64,000 nt of DNA, from the NCBI GenBank assembly GCA_018881555.1, contig JACAXG010000032.1, positions 4,290,837 to 4,354,836 of the forward strand. The letters are read 5' to 3'. Position 1 is the stretch's first letter, and each line of letters begins with the position of its first letter. Positions 12,047 to 25,860 of the stretch are shown one piece after another. The stretch comes from Amblyornis subalaris. Taxonomy: Eukaryota; Chordata; Aves; Passeriformes; Ptilonorhynchidae. The notes under the pieces were generated by a model, which saw only the letters and a program-made list of their open reading frames with translations, did not search any database and was not told where the DNA came from. A program made the position numbers and the translations under genes.

Positions 12047-13561
12047 GAGTTTAGATACCTGCTGAAGTGGTAATTCACTGGGTGGGTTTTGGGATCAAAA
12101 TGTTGGTCCTAAATTCTGCAAATCTGCTTTAGTTTTGATGAAGACCCTTGCATCTTTAATTGCATGTACCCGATTTCAATTTTATATACTGAACTTACTG
12201 GCTCAAATTTACCCAAAAGGCGAAAAAGAAAGATCAACAAGAATTGAACATGCTTCTTCCAAAGACCTGGAGCTGTCAGGAATCTCTACTTCTTCTCTGA
12301 CTGCAAATGAGAAAGCTGCAGCACTATAAAAGAATATTTAATTGAACAATGTATTCAAGATACTGTGATCTCCACTAGTAACCCTTCTTTTTTCTGCTAA
12401 ATGTCTCTGCCAGTGCTCTCCCAGTAACTCTTTCTGATAAAATATCTGTGTTACTGATGGATCAGGGTTGAATTTTTATGCTTTGCAATGTTTGCCTCTC
12501 AGGCAGATAATATATAGCCATGGAAATACAGGCCATTTCTCACTGCACATTTCAAAGAGAGAGCATGGCACTATGCCATGTTATGGCTGTTAGCATCACT
12601 ATATCATCCCTTCAGAGTGGTCTGCTCTGCTACCACTTTCCAAGGAATCTCTTTCAGGGCATGACATTGTGAAACTAGAGAAATTATGTTTGGCAATAAC
12701 ACGGGTTGATGGCAAGATATGTCAAACAGCTGAAATTGTAGGCTCACTTTCAAAAGCTGTCCTCTGCCCCATCACCACTGCTGATGGTTAGATTTGTTGG
12801 TCCCACATCCCAGTTTGCACAAATGGGATAAAAGCAGAGGAGTGAGTCAGGAGCACAACGCACACTGTGTGAGGTGTGTAAAACATCCCTCAGCNTGAGC
12901 TTGGCGGTACAGATAGTCATGTAAGATGAAGTGAAATAAGTGTTCCTTTGTGAATAGAGGCCCTCTGCCCAGCCTTTGCATCACACTGCTTAACCTGGCC
13001 TACGGCCTACATAAAGATACATAGATTATAAAGAAAACACTGCTTTCAGAATGCAATGTGAAAACTTGTAAAACATTGCTTTTGTCCACACAACATGTAT
13101 TCGTTCTGGAATGTCAAATAAACACAGGGACTTGCTGAATATCCTTCCTCTCATCTGACATTCTGGGGTCCTAACATAAAACTGATACATTGTTAAGCGG
13201 GACTAAGAAATTAAAATCTTTTTAAAGAAAAGCATCTCAGAGACTGNAAATTCTTTCCTGCTTGAAAGTCCAGGAATCAAAGTGTGACCTCCTCAGCATG
13301 GGTAGAGAATTGGGGGAACATGAAGCCTCGATCTCACTCTGAGCATCGTCCAAGGAGATTTAACTCAGCAAGATGGATCAGCTGTTGTCTGAGCTCTAAT
13401 GGGTAAATTAGCCCCTTTGCTGCCAAGTGAGACAATTTTAGTACAGTAGAAGTAACATGAAAATCTGGTCAGGAAGGAAAGCTGTTTTCATACAGTGCAA
13501 AAGGGTTTGGGTTTTTAACATCTTTTTCCTATGACTGTTTTGTCTGATGAAATTCTGAAAA

Positions 13562-13744
13562 ATGTCATTCCTTCGTTGTCCTCTGTTACACGCTCTTTCT
13601 GTAGTTCTTTGCTTTCTATGCCTTCTAGTTTGTAAAAAACATGAAATCATAGAAAAGCACTTTTCCCATTTTGATACTGAATTCCATGTAACAAACCTCC
13701 TAGAACAGGAAGAAAGCAAAGAAAATACTGACATCGAGTTTTAA
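13562..13744 (+). CDS. Small open frame with signal-peptide-like start (doubtful)
   Basis: A 60-codon frame opens with ATG in an 'aaaaatgtc' context (A at -3, T at +4). Residues about 8-24 form a hydrophobic stretch (LLHALSVVLCFLCLLVC) after a positively charged start, and the last third is acidic (EQEESKENTDIEF). That layout looks like a short secreted or membrane peptide. There is no visible promoter, splice context or known homologue, and chance open frames of this length are common. The minus strand of the same DNA is also open. I treat it as a hypothesis rather than a gene. Confidence 0.1.
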   Translation: MSFLRCPLLHALSVVLCFLCLLVCKKHEIIEKHFSHFDTEFHVTNLLEQEESKENTDIEF

Positions 13745-13899
13745 AGAAAAGTGGAAATTCTCCAGACTTTTGCATTGCTTTCAAAAAAAAAGTGTTTTCA
13801 AAATCTAGAATATGAAAATTATGTATCCAAGTATAGCTTATTTTCTGCTGAGTACTCTCTTAAAATGGCAATAATCATATGTTGTAAACATTATTCCTC

Positions 13900-13918
13900 T
13901 TTTTTTTTTTTTTTTTTT
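13900..13918. repeat. Poly-T run (19 bases)
   Basis: Nineteen consecutive T. No retroelement body was recognised next to it on either side. Confidence 0.9.
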
Positions 13919-15184
13919 CTGGAAGACCACTCTGATTTTTTCTTTTATATGAAACTTCTAGGATAAGCTTCTAAGCTATCATTTCTTAAAAGCAAAAGCT
14001 CATATGATTTTAATCATAAACAACATGATAAGATTCTCAATAAATTCTTTCTCTAATTGTCATTACTTTTTCTTTAGCTTTCATTATCCTTTTTTTTTCC
14101 CTAGTCAAATAAATGACTGCTAAATAATACTACCAAAGGGGCAAAACATAGCTACTGTGTGGATGATAATTTAAATGCTAAAACTAAACAATGCTACTAT
14201 TTATGATAAAATATTTGCTTGCTTTCAGATAACCTTGGCTTGTGTTAACTATCTTAATAACTCTATTTGCAGATCTTGCTGAAGAAGTCAGTGTGAAGGA
14301 ATGTCTCCCAAATGTAGTGTTTCTGCTTTTTTGCTTTTGCATTCCTCTAGATATTTGCTGTGTGCACAATCTATCTTTGGGAAGTTCAGTGTAAAGCCTG
14401 GGATGTGTCATCAGGAAGGGAAAAAATGAACTGAGTAGCATTTGTCAAACATCTGAGATGATTACATTATCATATGTTTCTTATAGGATGTTCTGCTAAG
14501 GAAGGCCCACTTACAAGGCCTCTTCCTTCTCTTCCATCCCTCTACCCTCACCCCATCAAAAAAAATATTCTAGCTTCCGTTGATCCACAAAATGCTTAAT
14601 GTCATTTTAATGCACAGCACAGAGCTGGCACCCTCAGGCTGTGAAAATTATGTTCTGGTATGTGATGTGGGGAAGGGAAAAAGTGAAAGATACTGCCTGG
14701 ATTTGGCAAGGATATCAGGAAAGGGAATGGGAGTTGGAAAAGCTGTTAGGAAATGTAGATTGGTAAGAGTGTCAAACAAAGACTGAATGGGAAGGACTCA
14801 AGGGGGAAACTGAAAGTTTTGTGGAGAATATATGAGGTGACCAGCTGAGTTTGAAAGCATCCCTATCAACCATTTCAAGTCTGCTCCTCTCCTATTTCGG
14901 CTTCTCGTTTACTCGTCATTCATTACTCTGGTGGTTTGCCTCTCTAGTGACTTTTTCCTGAGAAATGACATTCCATGGCTGAAGTCAACCAGATGCCCAG
15001 GTGCTTCCCCTCTCTTAACTTTGAATAACATCCCCTGAAAGCCAGGGAGCAGATAGGATACCTCATCATTTTCCTGAAGTCCAGGTTAGTGTTTTCTTTT
15101 GCATTCGGTCCTGTGGCACCCATCCACGCTTGGGAAGGCTAACATTGACTGTTTTCTCTTGCTGCTGGTGGCTCTTTCAGAGAC

Positions 15185-15392
15185 TGGGATTCTGTAGGCT
15201 GTTTTTATGGTGTTCAGTTTATTTCTTTTACCCCTGATTTTCAGAAAAACCTTCCATTTTCTTCTACCACATCCCTCTCCCTGCTGACTCCTCTAGCTAT
15301 TTGTGGGATCTAATCACTCTCTGCAATTTCCTCCTCCCTCTCTCCCTCTACTCTGCACTTGACACCAGCATTACTTCCCCTTGCCCCCTCAC
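15185..15392. repeat. Pyrimidine-rich stretch
   Basis: The plus strand is strongly biased to C and T, with many CTCC, TCTCC and CCCT units, especially 15265-15385. It is low-complexity DNA. It could serve as a polypyrimidine tract, but no exon follows. Confidence 0.55.
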
Positions 15393-15787
15393 TGGGTAAT
15401 ATTTGCTGTGACTGAAACGCTATCTCTCTTTTCCCACCTGACTTGGCATCCTATTCTGATTCCATAAATAAGTGTGATTATGAAACCTCTTGGACAGGTA
15501 CTTGGCTGGCACAGGTGTCCAAACATTCTGTTCTTTCCTGAGTGGCATATCAGTTGCATAGATCTTGTAGAAGGGAAGAGAAAGCCCAAGCTGTACCTAT
15601 GCTTCTACTTACTCTTTTTGGTCTGTAGGCAATGATTTTCAGATTGCAAATCCTCTGAGATATATGCTATGTTTCGCTAGTCAGCCCTTACTACTTGTGT
15701 TTATGAAAGGGCTGAAGATGTCTGATAGCAAAGGTGACTATTAAAAGAGATCTCCAAAATGTCATGAGAAATTGGGTACAACCGTTT

Positions 15788-15833
15788 ATTTGCATATTAC
15801 AAAAAGAAAAAATCTTAAGATGCGCTATAAAAA
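15788..15833 (+). promoter_or_regulatory. Octamer (ATTTGCAT) followed by TATA-like motif
   Basis: A perfect POU octamer at 15788-15795 is followed 30 bases later by TATAAAAA at 15826-15833. The order resembles octamer-TATA promoters. No transcript or gene was recognised downstream, and both motifs are expected by chance in AT-rich DNA. Confidence 0.15.
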
Positions 15834-18571
15834 CAGTGGGCATAACAGCAAAGACTTTACTTTGTAGCACAATCTTTTATGAAAGACTATTATTGAAACC
15901 TCAGCAGCTTTAAGATCAGAGAATAGAGAAAAACATACAGCAGGAAAAAAATGAAAAACCTATGTGGAAACCAAAGCATTTTAATTTTAAATTTGTATGA
16001 CTCACTTCTGTTTGGAATTGAATTTGGCGATCAGTCATTTCCTTTGTTTTGGCTTATTATCAATGGCTAGACCGCAGCCCCATTTCTAGTAGGGTGATAC
16101 CAAACCTGCTTTAAATACAGATTTCTTTTTTACTAAAAGAGCACAAACTAATGAATTGACTAATGCTGTCTATAGCAAGCATTATTTCACAAGATCTCAA
16201 CCTGAGCTCAAAGATGCTGAAACTTCACCCAATTTACTAGGAACACCTATTNACTACTAGAAAATGCTAGTATTTTCACTCTTAGTCACATTTGGTGTTA
16301 AGGATTGAAGGATGAGGTTTTGATTTTTCACATAGTTGCCATACAGAAAGATTATTTGTCACCAAGGCTACTCTCCTTTCTATTCTTTCTAAGCTGGACA
16401 ACACCCCTGGGATGCTCAAGGAGGGGAAAGAGCCAGCAAATCTTGCCTGCAAAGGTCAGTTGGATAAGTTCAGTCAGATAGAGAGATAAACTTCTGGCAT
16501 AAAATTTTGCTTTGTGCTTCATCTTGTGTAATCACAAAGGCATGAGACAAGACCCTACCTTNTTTCTTGGAGATAATCTATCCTATGGTGATTAAGCACC
16601 ATGGGATGAATAGCCTCTTTCCTTGCTTTTATATACACTATGGTTGAGAGGGAGCATCCAGAAATGTGGAACATTTTTGTGTGTCTTTCCTGGGGAATTG
16701 TTTTAGCTACACCTCCTGTTTGGAGGGAGCAGCATGAATGCTTCATACTCCTGAGGGAAAATGATTACTGCTTTGAGGAAGAAATCTCAGTTTGAGAAAC
16801 AGAATTGTCTCTGACCTGTACTTAAACTGTAGGATTTNGGTGTAATATGTGTGAGGGAAATAATTCTAGTACAGGGTTGAATCTGGTAGTAGTCATCCTG
16901 TGTCAGACTGAGAAAGAAGATGGACAACTGCGTGATAAGCTCTTTAAAAGTCTTCATAAAAACTGGAAAAGAGAGGGTTAGAGCACTTCTGCTGNTGTTA
17001 TTTGGTTTCAAAGACATACCAAGGCTAAAATAAAAAAAACTGAGAGTGTAGACTCTCGCGTTTCCATCCCAAAACCCACTCCAGCCCTTCAGGAACCATT
17101 GCTCAACTCCACTCCCAGAGAGCAGTAAAAAAGGAAAGCTGTTAGGGGGGAAAAATTCTACTGCCTTTTCTAGTTCTCTATAGAAGACTGAACATTAGTT
17201 CACAATCTTGAATATCTGTCACCACATCATCTGTCTTGCTTGAGTATCAAGACACAGTTAGTGGGTAATAAAGGCCCTCTAACTGAAAGAGAGGGAATAC
17301 CCCATGTCTGAAACATCATAGAATGTTCTGCTTCATGCTACATTTTATTATGTTAAGTTACTCTATACAGTTTTCACCAGAGGTTGTTTAGTTAACCTCT
17401 GCCTCATGATATATTTGTCAACTCAATTAAAAAAAAACCCATTAAAAATAGTATAAATCAAATTTTTATTTTCCCCTTTTTCTAATATTTGATTACCTGC
17501 TCTTTTTTCACCTTTCCCCAAGGTTCCTTTATTTAGCTCTCACACACAGGTTAGCTGAAGAAGAAGGCTGGCTCCAAATCCATTTCACAGGTCCTTTGAG
17601 ACAAGCCAAGACCAACCATTTAAACCANGTTTTCTTCAAAATGGCAACACAAAGTTAATTTTTGTGGTTGTCCTTTGCTTGGATGTGTGGTGTGAGCTTT
17701 GCAGGGCCACCAAATCAAACACACGAACAGTCGACCGGCAGTACCAATACAATGACATTTCCACAATTTCATCAGGAAAATAATAAAACAGCCCACCAAG
17801 ACTTTTGGGAGAAGTCAGATGAACTCTAACACTAATTGTGGTAGGCTGAGGTTCAAACCAGGGTGAAACACTTTAGACCCACCGTAAATGTAAAGTGGTG
17901 ACCTCATGTGAAACAAAGCAAAACTATAGTTGGTTACCACACATATTCTTTACACAAACATTTCAATGGCTCTTAAAAAGGAGCTAATAGCAGTAGCTGT
18001 GTTAGTGCTGAAGAAGAATTAAATCTAAGGTTTTGACTGCCTTCTCTTTGCTTGTTTTGTAACAGTATGGATATTCTATATACGGTATTAATTCCCTTAT
18101 AACATTAAATTTGTCATTGTACTTCCCTGTGCCAACCAAGGCCATCCTTCTGCCAGCCCCAGCCCACAGATAAAGTCCAGGCATGAGTTCCATCCCAGCA
18201 CAACAAGAGTCTCAGTGGTGAAGCCATCTTTGAATCAGATTCCCAGGGAGTTTCAGGTCATAGGAAGCAGACCTCGTGGCCTTTCATTGCCTGCTGTCCC
18301 AAAACACAGGGTATTATCTGATACTTAGCTGTAATGTGCCCCATGGCTACAGATCACAGGTAAAGGCACTGATAAAGGAAGGGGGGCTGGACCCCAAGCC
18401 CTACTTTCACATTGCCAGGAGGAGTGCCCTCAAGCTGTTTCGAGAATTTTACTGAAATAGAAGACATTTTGGGTTTTGGAGGGGATGAGGGTTATTTGTT
18501 TGTTTGAAAAAAAATGACTACAGCCAACCAGAGGGAAACAGCCTGTGATCATTAAAGNGATTTCAGTTGCA

Positions 18572-19036
18572 AATTTCAGAGTGTCCAAAAAAGGGCAACG
18601 AAACTGGTGAGGGGTCTGGAGCACAAGTCTGATGAGGAGAGACTGAGGGAACTGGGGTTGTTTAGTCTGGAGAAAAGGAAACTCAAGGGAAACTTTATCA
18701 CTCTCTACAACTCCTTGAAAGGAGGTTGTGGTGAGGTGTGGGTCGGTCTCTTCTCCCAAGGAACAAGTGACAGGAGGAGAGGAAATGGCCTGAATTTGAA
18801 CCAGGGGAGGTTTAGACTGGATATTAGGAAAAATTTCTTCATGGAAAGAGTTGTCAACCATTGGAACAGACTGCCCAGGGAACTGGTGGTGTCACCATCT
18901 CTAGAAGTGTTCCAAAAATATGTGGATATTGTGCACTTGTAGTCATGGTTTAATGGTGACTCTGGTGGTGCTGGGTTGACAGTTGGACTTAATGATATTG
19001 AAGCTCTTTTCCAACCTTCTCTGATTCTATGAGTCT
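18572..19036 (+). mobile_element. CR1 LINE 3' end, copy B (well preserved)
   Basis: A 5'-truncated CR1 retains the C-terminal part of the ORF2 reverse transcriptase protein and the 3' UTR. From 18607 to 18942 one plus frame stays open for 111 codons and shows the typical CR1 ORF2 end: [19 protein letters not shown] near the start, then [12 protein letters not shown] and [10 protein letters not shown]. The 3' UTR has the 'gtcatggtttaatggtgactctggtggtgctgggttgacagttggacttaatga' order and ends in ATTCTATGAGTCTGAG-type octamers at 19021-19036. The fragment lacks the reverse transcriptase core and endonuclease, so it is dead. Its tail type differs from copy C at 37.5 kb. Large antisense open frames (18430-18861, 18705-19184) are shadows of this element. 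Confidence 0.95.
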
Positions 19037-22000
19037 GAGGTACAATAGTTTGCAAAACAGTTTCCCTCTTGTGCAATATTTTGCCTGTGATGATGGCCAG
19101 GAGCAGATGCTCAAAGAAGCTGCAGCTGTACACTCCTAACATCTCAAAATCAGGACATCCTATGGTGTCCTGAAACAGTTTCATTTTAGGCCCATCACTT
19201 GTAAGAGCTGTCTCTGGACACCCAGAAATTTTCAGCCGCCGTTCTCCCTTCCCAGTTTTAGTTTTCTATTCCAGTGTTCCTGTTAACCCAAAACACCGAT
19301 CAGCTGGGGAAAAATACATTAATAAGACTTTTTAAAATACAATGAAAGGTTTAATTTTAGTTTCTCTGGTCCTCCATAACCTTCAAGGTAGCTCTGGAAC
19401 AAAACAAAAGAACTTTAGATTTACCCTTCCTGCGGTGCCAAGGTAACAATTCTTGTGCTTCTTTTAGTTTAAAAGAATCTTTCAACGTGACCTAGCTGAA
19501 CATGTGTTTGAGTCTCAACAAATATTGAAGCAATTTGGTGAAGCTACAGCTACCCTGTGTGAGTAACATAAATATATTCTATTTCTTTTTTTCTGTCACT
19601 TAAAACTGCATTAATCTGAGAGGACCAACTGCATGTTGATTTTTCTAAACTAATTTGCTATTAAAAAACTATGATAATTAAATAAGCTTAAAATAAGACT
19701 ATTTCGTTTATTGTTCTGCTTTTCTCTGACACCAGTATTCTAATATATCAGTTATTAACACTGAGAAGCCAGAGAAAAAACTATGTTTGAGAAGTCACTT
19801 TTGTATTCATTTCCATTAATTAAGATGAGGAAAACTTTTTTGGCATGAATCCATTAAGAAGAGTTTCAGGTCTACGGCTTAAGCTCAGTTAGCAAAATGA
19901 CAGCAGAAAGATAGACCAAATTATTATACTGAGAAGATATATAATAAATCTTAGTCTACTGCTTGCATAATTTCTAATGAGTAAAAGTACACTCCAATGA
20001 AATAATGAAATCTGCTGAATCCAATGGCAGCATGCATCTCATCTACTCATGATGGCATCCTTCTAAGGCTGCTCTGTGACCAGTTATTTTCCCTTCAAAA
20101 ATATCACACATGTTTCACAGCAAATAAAATTCTATGCTGAGGCAAGGCCAAGATAACAGTGAATGTCACACTTCCAGGATAATTCTGGTGCCACAGAATT
20201 GCTATGATCATTGCACAGAAATAATGCCAAAAGAAAATGACAATACAAAGGCAGAATATAGCAAGAAGGCATCTGAATGATATCCTAACATGTGGCCTCA
20301 ATTCTCTCGATTTAAATCAGTATTCAAAGGTCATAAAAGAGAAAGAAAATAATAAAAACAGAAGAAGAAGAAAAAAACACACCCAAAAACCAAATTAAGA
20401 AGGAAAAAAAATACATGTAAGACTTTCTACTGCATTTTTTCAGACATATGGGTAGGCTCCAGCTTAGGCATACAGTTTTGGTGCTTAACTCCTGAGGGTC
20501 TCAGGAAAAGAAGAAAGTGAGCAGAGGTATCTGGTTGCATGAAGTATTTGCTGAGCAGTTCTGAGTATCTTTTTTCTCTAACCATATCTTAGGGAAAAGA
20601 TTTCTGGGGACTGGATTGCATTTGTATTTGTCTTACTCAGCAAANTTACAAACAATAGCAATAAACAATAAAATGCATCCAGATGAATCAATTAATAGCC
20701 AATTTTCAGTTAGTGAGTCTAAACACCAGTAGGAGAGAAAGATATCTGCTGTCTTGGAGATGGTAGACTTCTTGGGACACATTATAAATGTGTAACACTT
20801 TTGCCCAGACTCAAAAATAATATACAGACTCCCAGAAAGATCTCAGCATGTTAAAAGATTCATAGTTTCCTTCAACACCTAAGTGAAAGCACTCCCAGCA
20901 GAAACACTGCAAAATGAATATTAAGTTGAACTACAGCAATAAACGGGACAGGGCAATCCTTTCTGAAGTTTCTGAAGGATGACTTTATGTTGCTTGTGAG
21001 GCTCTGAAGTGCTGGTGTCGGTGAAAAGACCATAATGATAAACTGAAACCATTACATGTCAATTAATAAAGTTTGCAATGTTTTACTCTGTGCATTTGAA
21101 AAAATACAGATCGGAGGAATTAAAATTTTCACTTATTTTTATGCTTGCTTATGTGTGCTGGAGATTTAAGTAGGATTTTAATGTATGGCAAGACATGAGA
21201 CAAGGANAGATTGATCTCATGTCCAGTGAAGCCCTGATCCCTGCACATTCCAGTGTATTCCAAATTTGGCAGGTGCATGAAACCTGCAGATGCCTGGAGA
21301 TTCACAGATTCAAGTGCAATCTGTGAAGAATGGGGACCGATTTTCAAGGTGTTTATGATTATTGAAGGGCTCCACGGAAAGTCATTGGTATGTAAAGGGT
21401 TCTTTTTAAAGATATAACTTCATAAAATCAAATGGAAATAATCAAACTTTGTGTGATAGGTGCATTTTTCTAGAGAGATGTCCCTCTGATCATTTTTCCA
21501 GTGAGCAAGATGGTGTATTTGGGCATTACTAACATTTGTGAAAGAGCACTATTTTGGAGCCAGAGGCTAGGAAATAGAGACATTTGTGTTGTGATTCTAG
21601 CCAGTGTGAGTTTTGTTAAGAAAGCCAGCATAAAACAACTTAAATAATCACACACACCTTCAAAAGCACGGGGACAGACATTTGTGAGTTCAAGGCAAAA
21701 GCACAGAGCTTCTTTTCCAGCTACTTGGAGATCACACACTGTGCAAGTGCCATAAATCAACTGAAAAATATATGCAAAAAAAGATAAATTATCACAGTCC
21801 AAGGCATCTTATTTGATGAGGAAAAATACGTATGATTTACAGACAGGCATAACCGTTTTCATGTTACAGCTGGCCTGGTATCCTCCTGGCTGAATGGAGA
21901 GTCCGAGGGAAACATGCAGTCTGCAAAGCACAGTCTGAAACAGGCCAACCTAAACTGTTCTGCTGTAGAGTAACTCCCATCCATAACCCAGACATTCAGC

Positions 22001-24679
22001 TCAGCTCCACTGGTGTGAGAATCACTATGGAAATATCAAATGATGAGATGAGAGTTTGCAGGTACTTTCATCTACTTCTACTTCTATCGTGTGAAGATAG
22101 TTTATTTGCTGGCCTTAGTATTAACAAGCTGCAGTTGAGTGCTCAGAAAAGAGGAAATGTGAATTACATGTACCCCTTGTAGCAGGAGATGATGTGGAAG
22201 AATTAACTTTTCCAATCACAATTTTGCCTAGAGTCAAAGGTTCCTCTGAAGTTTGTACTGGTCAATTAATTGTTTATGCTCATCTTTTATTGGCTTTAAT
22301 CATAGTTTTGTGATTATAACTAATAAGATAATTAACTTCCTAAATATGAGAGAATTAAGAGACTAAACCAGAAGCCAGGTGGGTTTCATCTGACCTAATC
22401 TCAGCTATAAGGCATCTAGGCTCAGTCCTGGCTAGCATTTCTCTGTAGTCAAGGGAAACAAAAGCAGTGCAGGAGGACAAAGTCAAATCACTCATCTTAG
22501 AAAATTTTTTTAANATAAGATTGGTCCTCTCTTGGTAACATCTCTGATTCTACACCAAATGTAAAGTGAACCTGGATAACTAGCTTAGACAAGGTGCCTA
22601 CATTTCAGACAGCTAAGTCATTGTCTACCATCACCCATGCGAGTGAGTAGTTTTGCAGATTCCAATGAATGTGTATATGTTGATGACAAGTAATTTTTTT
22701 TACTGTTGTGATTAAATCTAAAAGAAGAAGGATCAGACAAGCATGAAAAGTTTAGGCACTCACATGTAAATGAAATACTGATAATTGTAATTGCAGTATT
22801 AACATTTCTTTGTTACTTCTTGTCTGCTTAAAGCCATGAAAAATGACACAGAAAAAATCCCATACTTTGTTATTATGTTATCTGTCTGCACTCAGAATTT
22901 ATAGGAATTTTGTAGAACCGTGAATTAAAGTGATTTCTTATAAACATATAGTAGGTACAGACTAGCATAACTTGTACTGGTGGAAAGGGAATGAAAAATA
23001 CCTGGTGGTCTATAGAATATAACTGCTATGAAATGCTCACAGTGAGAGTGTCTCTTATGNAGATACTTTTGGGCACTTTGGCATTTGGTTGAAGAAGTTT
23101 GCCTTCANGTTTCCAACCCACTTATGCCTCCTTCAACTAGGATGGTTTTGCTCCTATTCTACTATGTAGCACCGAAACTGAATAGTTTTGCTATTAGTTT
23201 TAATGCACCTTTTCACAAGATTTTCTTATTCTGCTCACTGGAAAATCCATCTCTTCCCTTACTCGAGTATATCTTGTTTCAAACCGGAGACTTTATGTTG
23301 ATGCCGAAGGAAGTAGTGCGACCTGGAGGCCACCCTAAAATGGATTGATGTAAAGAAAGCTCAGAAAGAAGTGGTAATGAACTGTTGGTAGTTTGAATTT
23401 CTCTCCAATGATATTTTAAGTCCAGTACCATGATAAGTGGACTTTACGAGACATATTCTAGGTATTTACTCCAAGTAGAGTGATCANGAAACAGAAGGTG
23501 CCTGGCTCTCACACAAACAAAATTAGATACTTAAATTCCTTTTTCAGGTGTTGAAGGAAGGTTTGTCTGAAAGAGATTATTAAATACCTAAGAAAAATAA
23601 CCTGGCCTTACAATTTAATACTATACAGCATCTAACTTAGTAATTCTGAATATGTGCTTTGATATATGAACATGTTTCTAACCAGTCAAAGCCACACAGA
23701 AAATCTGTACGAGAGGCAAGAAATGAAATTGGATTTCCTGACTCTCCATTTGGTTTTTTAACCAAAATTCTTTTTTCCTGGTCAGTAAACAGTGTTAATA
23801 CCACTATTTCAATACTAATAATTTAAGGCTGTATCAGGAAGTCAGTCTTTTCTAATAAATATACAATATTAACCTGATACTGCCTCACCTTTTAGACTGA
23901 AAACAGTGTTCCTAAACCTAAAGACTCTGTCAGGAGCCAATAAAGTGTCTCAAAAGTCTGTAAAATGATCTTTGGGTACTGTGGAAGCCTTGTAGTTTTG
24001 TTAAATTTCTTCTGTGTTTGATGATCAATATTCAGTTTTTCTGAAATATAATGTACACTTTCCCAGCCTGGCATACAAAGAAATAATTATTTTGTTCCAT
24101 TTTTACATATAGTATTAAATCAGAGACACTTTTTCCCTACTTTGGGGCTTCTGGAAAGTGCTAGTGTTGATTTTTGCTGAAATATTATACTGTTGTATCC
24201 TAAGATGTATGGAGCTTTGAACCCAGCTTTCCTGCATCCTGCACCTGGCAGTTGATTTGAAATGGTAATTTGCCACCAGGCCAAGAATTCTACTCATTAG
24301 AGCAAGCTGTACAACTGCCACAACCTAACCAGGTGGAATTGGATTAATTAATCAGGAATTTCTGATAGAAAATCAAGGTAAAATTAGAGAGTATATGGGT
24401 AAAGTTAGCAGACTTGTATATCTCTAATGACCATGGATTAATTACAAGAGTGAAAAAGAATGTGAGTTTTGTGGTTTTTTCCTTGCTTTTTCATCCTTTG
24501 TATGAATACTTAGTGTAGATTCAGCAGAAAATATGAGCCTCCATTGCAATAAAATTAATACATAGATTCTGAGACATGACCATTATCACAATGTAGCATA
24601 ACACAAACTAAAGCGTGTAATCACCCAGTAGCCTTTGCCTCAAGCCAATATTTTCTATTTAAGCATTNATTTCTAATTT
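19037..24679. other. Gene-free unique sequence
   Basis: No gene or recognisable transposon was seen. The interval contains a purine-rich A-tract (20340-20420), a run of homeodomain-type AATTA motifs (about 22260-22345) and a 12-base palindrome gattaattaatc at 24342-24353 bracketed by two GGAATT words. The open frames are short and unrecognised. Confidence 0.65.
20340..20420. repeat. A-rich/purine low-complexity tract
   Basis: The stretch is mostly A with interspersed G and a few C (agaagaagaagaaaaaaac-like). No element boundary is visible. Confidence 0.6.
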
Positions 24680-24900
24680 TAGAAACTGACTCAAACTTGA
24701 TTACAGTTTTAAAGAGCCTGTAATATCCTTAGGTAAGCTGTCCCAACATTTAATTATCCTTCTTTAATGACTAATTATCCTCATTGTTTAAAAACAACCT
24801 TCACATTGTATTTGAGTCACTCAATCTTATTTTGCCTTTTTTTTTTCTGTTGCTAAATGAGTAATCCTCTCTTACTAAATGCTGAGCCAAGTTTTCCTTA
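24680..24900 (-). mobile_element. Ancient CR1 relic (minus strand)
   Basis: Read on the plus strand, the region contains words found in reverse-complemented CR1 ORF2 3' regions of sauropsids: 'aaagagcctgtaatatc', 'ggtaagctgtcccaacatttaattatcc', 'ctcattgtttaaaaac', followed by a T-rich segment. The phrase taattatcct is duplicated locally (about 24751 and 24771), probably a later slip. No frame survives. It is much older than copies A-C and the boundaries are approximate. Confidence 0.55.
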
Positions 24901-25860
24901 TCAGTCATGGCTTCTGCACTTGCAAGAACTTACCTTTAAAGACTTAGATATGGCATAAGTCGTGTAAAGTATAAAGGGTGCATGGCCCACCTTTAGCCCT
25001 AGAAGAGAAAGCCTCTGTCTTTCAATACTATGAAAAGCAAAAATAACAATGTACTGAGNACTTTTGAACAACAAAATTTGTTAGGGCTGTAATTTTTAAC
25101 CTATGCCTTTTTGGTCTTTTTCAAACTTTTAATGTGATCCTGCAGTTTGGTCTATATGACAGAGTCCTTGGGGCCATCAAATTTGCTGAGATTTTCACAG
25201 GTGAAAAACTCTTCCTACTGGCACCTTTCTCCAGAACAGGACTTACAAGAAGATGAAACAGGCTTCCTATGGGAGAAGAAGAACAGAAGGGATCAAGAAA
25301 TGGACAAGGAAACTTCCTAAAGATTTCTCAAACAAAGGTGTGCAAATGTTAATTCTCTCAGGAAAACTGACCTAATAATTGATCATATCTTGATGCAAAA
25401 ATGGCAATATGCAGTAACCAACCTTAAACTCTGGAGGAATGTGTGACTCCAAAATTATCAGAGAAAGCCATAGGCAAGGAAAGAAGTGAGTGAAGAAGGG
25501 GACCTGGCTAAATCACTAAAATATAAAATCTCTTTCACTTGCAAAATACATGTCCAGCTAACAAACAAATTCCCAAACATTTTTGAGATTAAGTGGCTTC
25601 AAACCATTCCAGATTAGCTGTGACACTTTAGAATTTCCACTGAGCTTTTGATCCAATAGAAAATTGAGAAGTGGTTAACTACTGTAATTTTAAAATTTTT
25701 ATTCCTAGAACACTAAAATGGAAAATGTAAATCAGGTTGGTTAATTAAAACTAGTGAAAATGTTGTAAAAATAATTGACAATAAAAAAGAGGAAAGGAAT
25801 TACTTTAGGAATGTTAACATACATTGAATAATGTGAAAAGGTAAATATAGGCAGAATATC
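24901..25860. other. Gene-free unique sequence
   Basis: AT-rich DNA between two old CR1 relics. No exon or repeat was recognised. Some of it could be unrecognisably old CR1, but I cannot show that. Confidence 0.55.

Larger units (their letters stand above)
10694..18571. other. Gene-free unique sequence
   Basis: No gene was recognised across this interval. Items inside it are listed separately: a CpG-bearing block (11690-12046), a small open frame (13562-13744), a 19-base T run (13900-13918), a pyrimidine-rich stretch (15185-15392) and an octamer/TATA pair (15788-15833). The rest is AT-rich unique sequence with short open frames that match nothing known to me. Confidence 0.6.

Noticed and set aside
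18430..19184. Minus-strand open frames of 143 and 159 codons.
   Set aside because: They run antisense through the CR1 copy at 18572-19036, and their translations are the mirror of its ORF2 end and 3' UTR.
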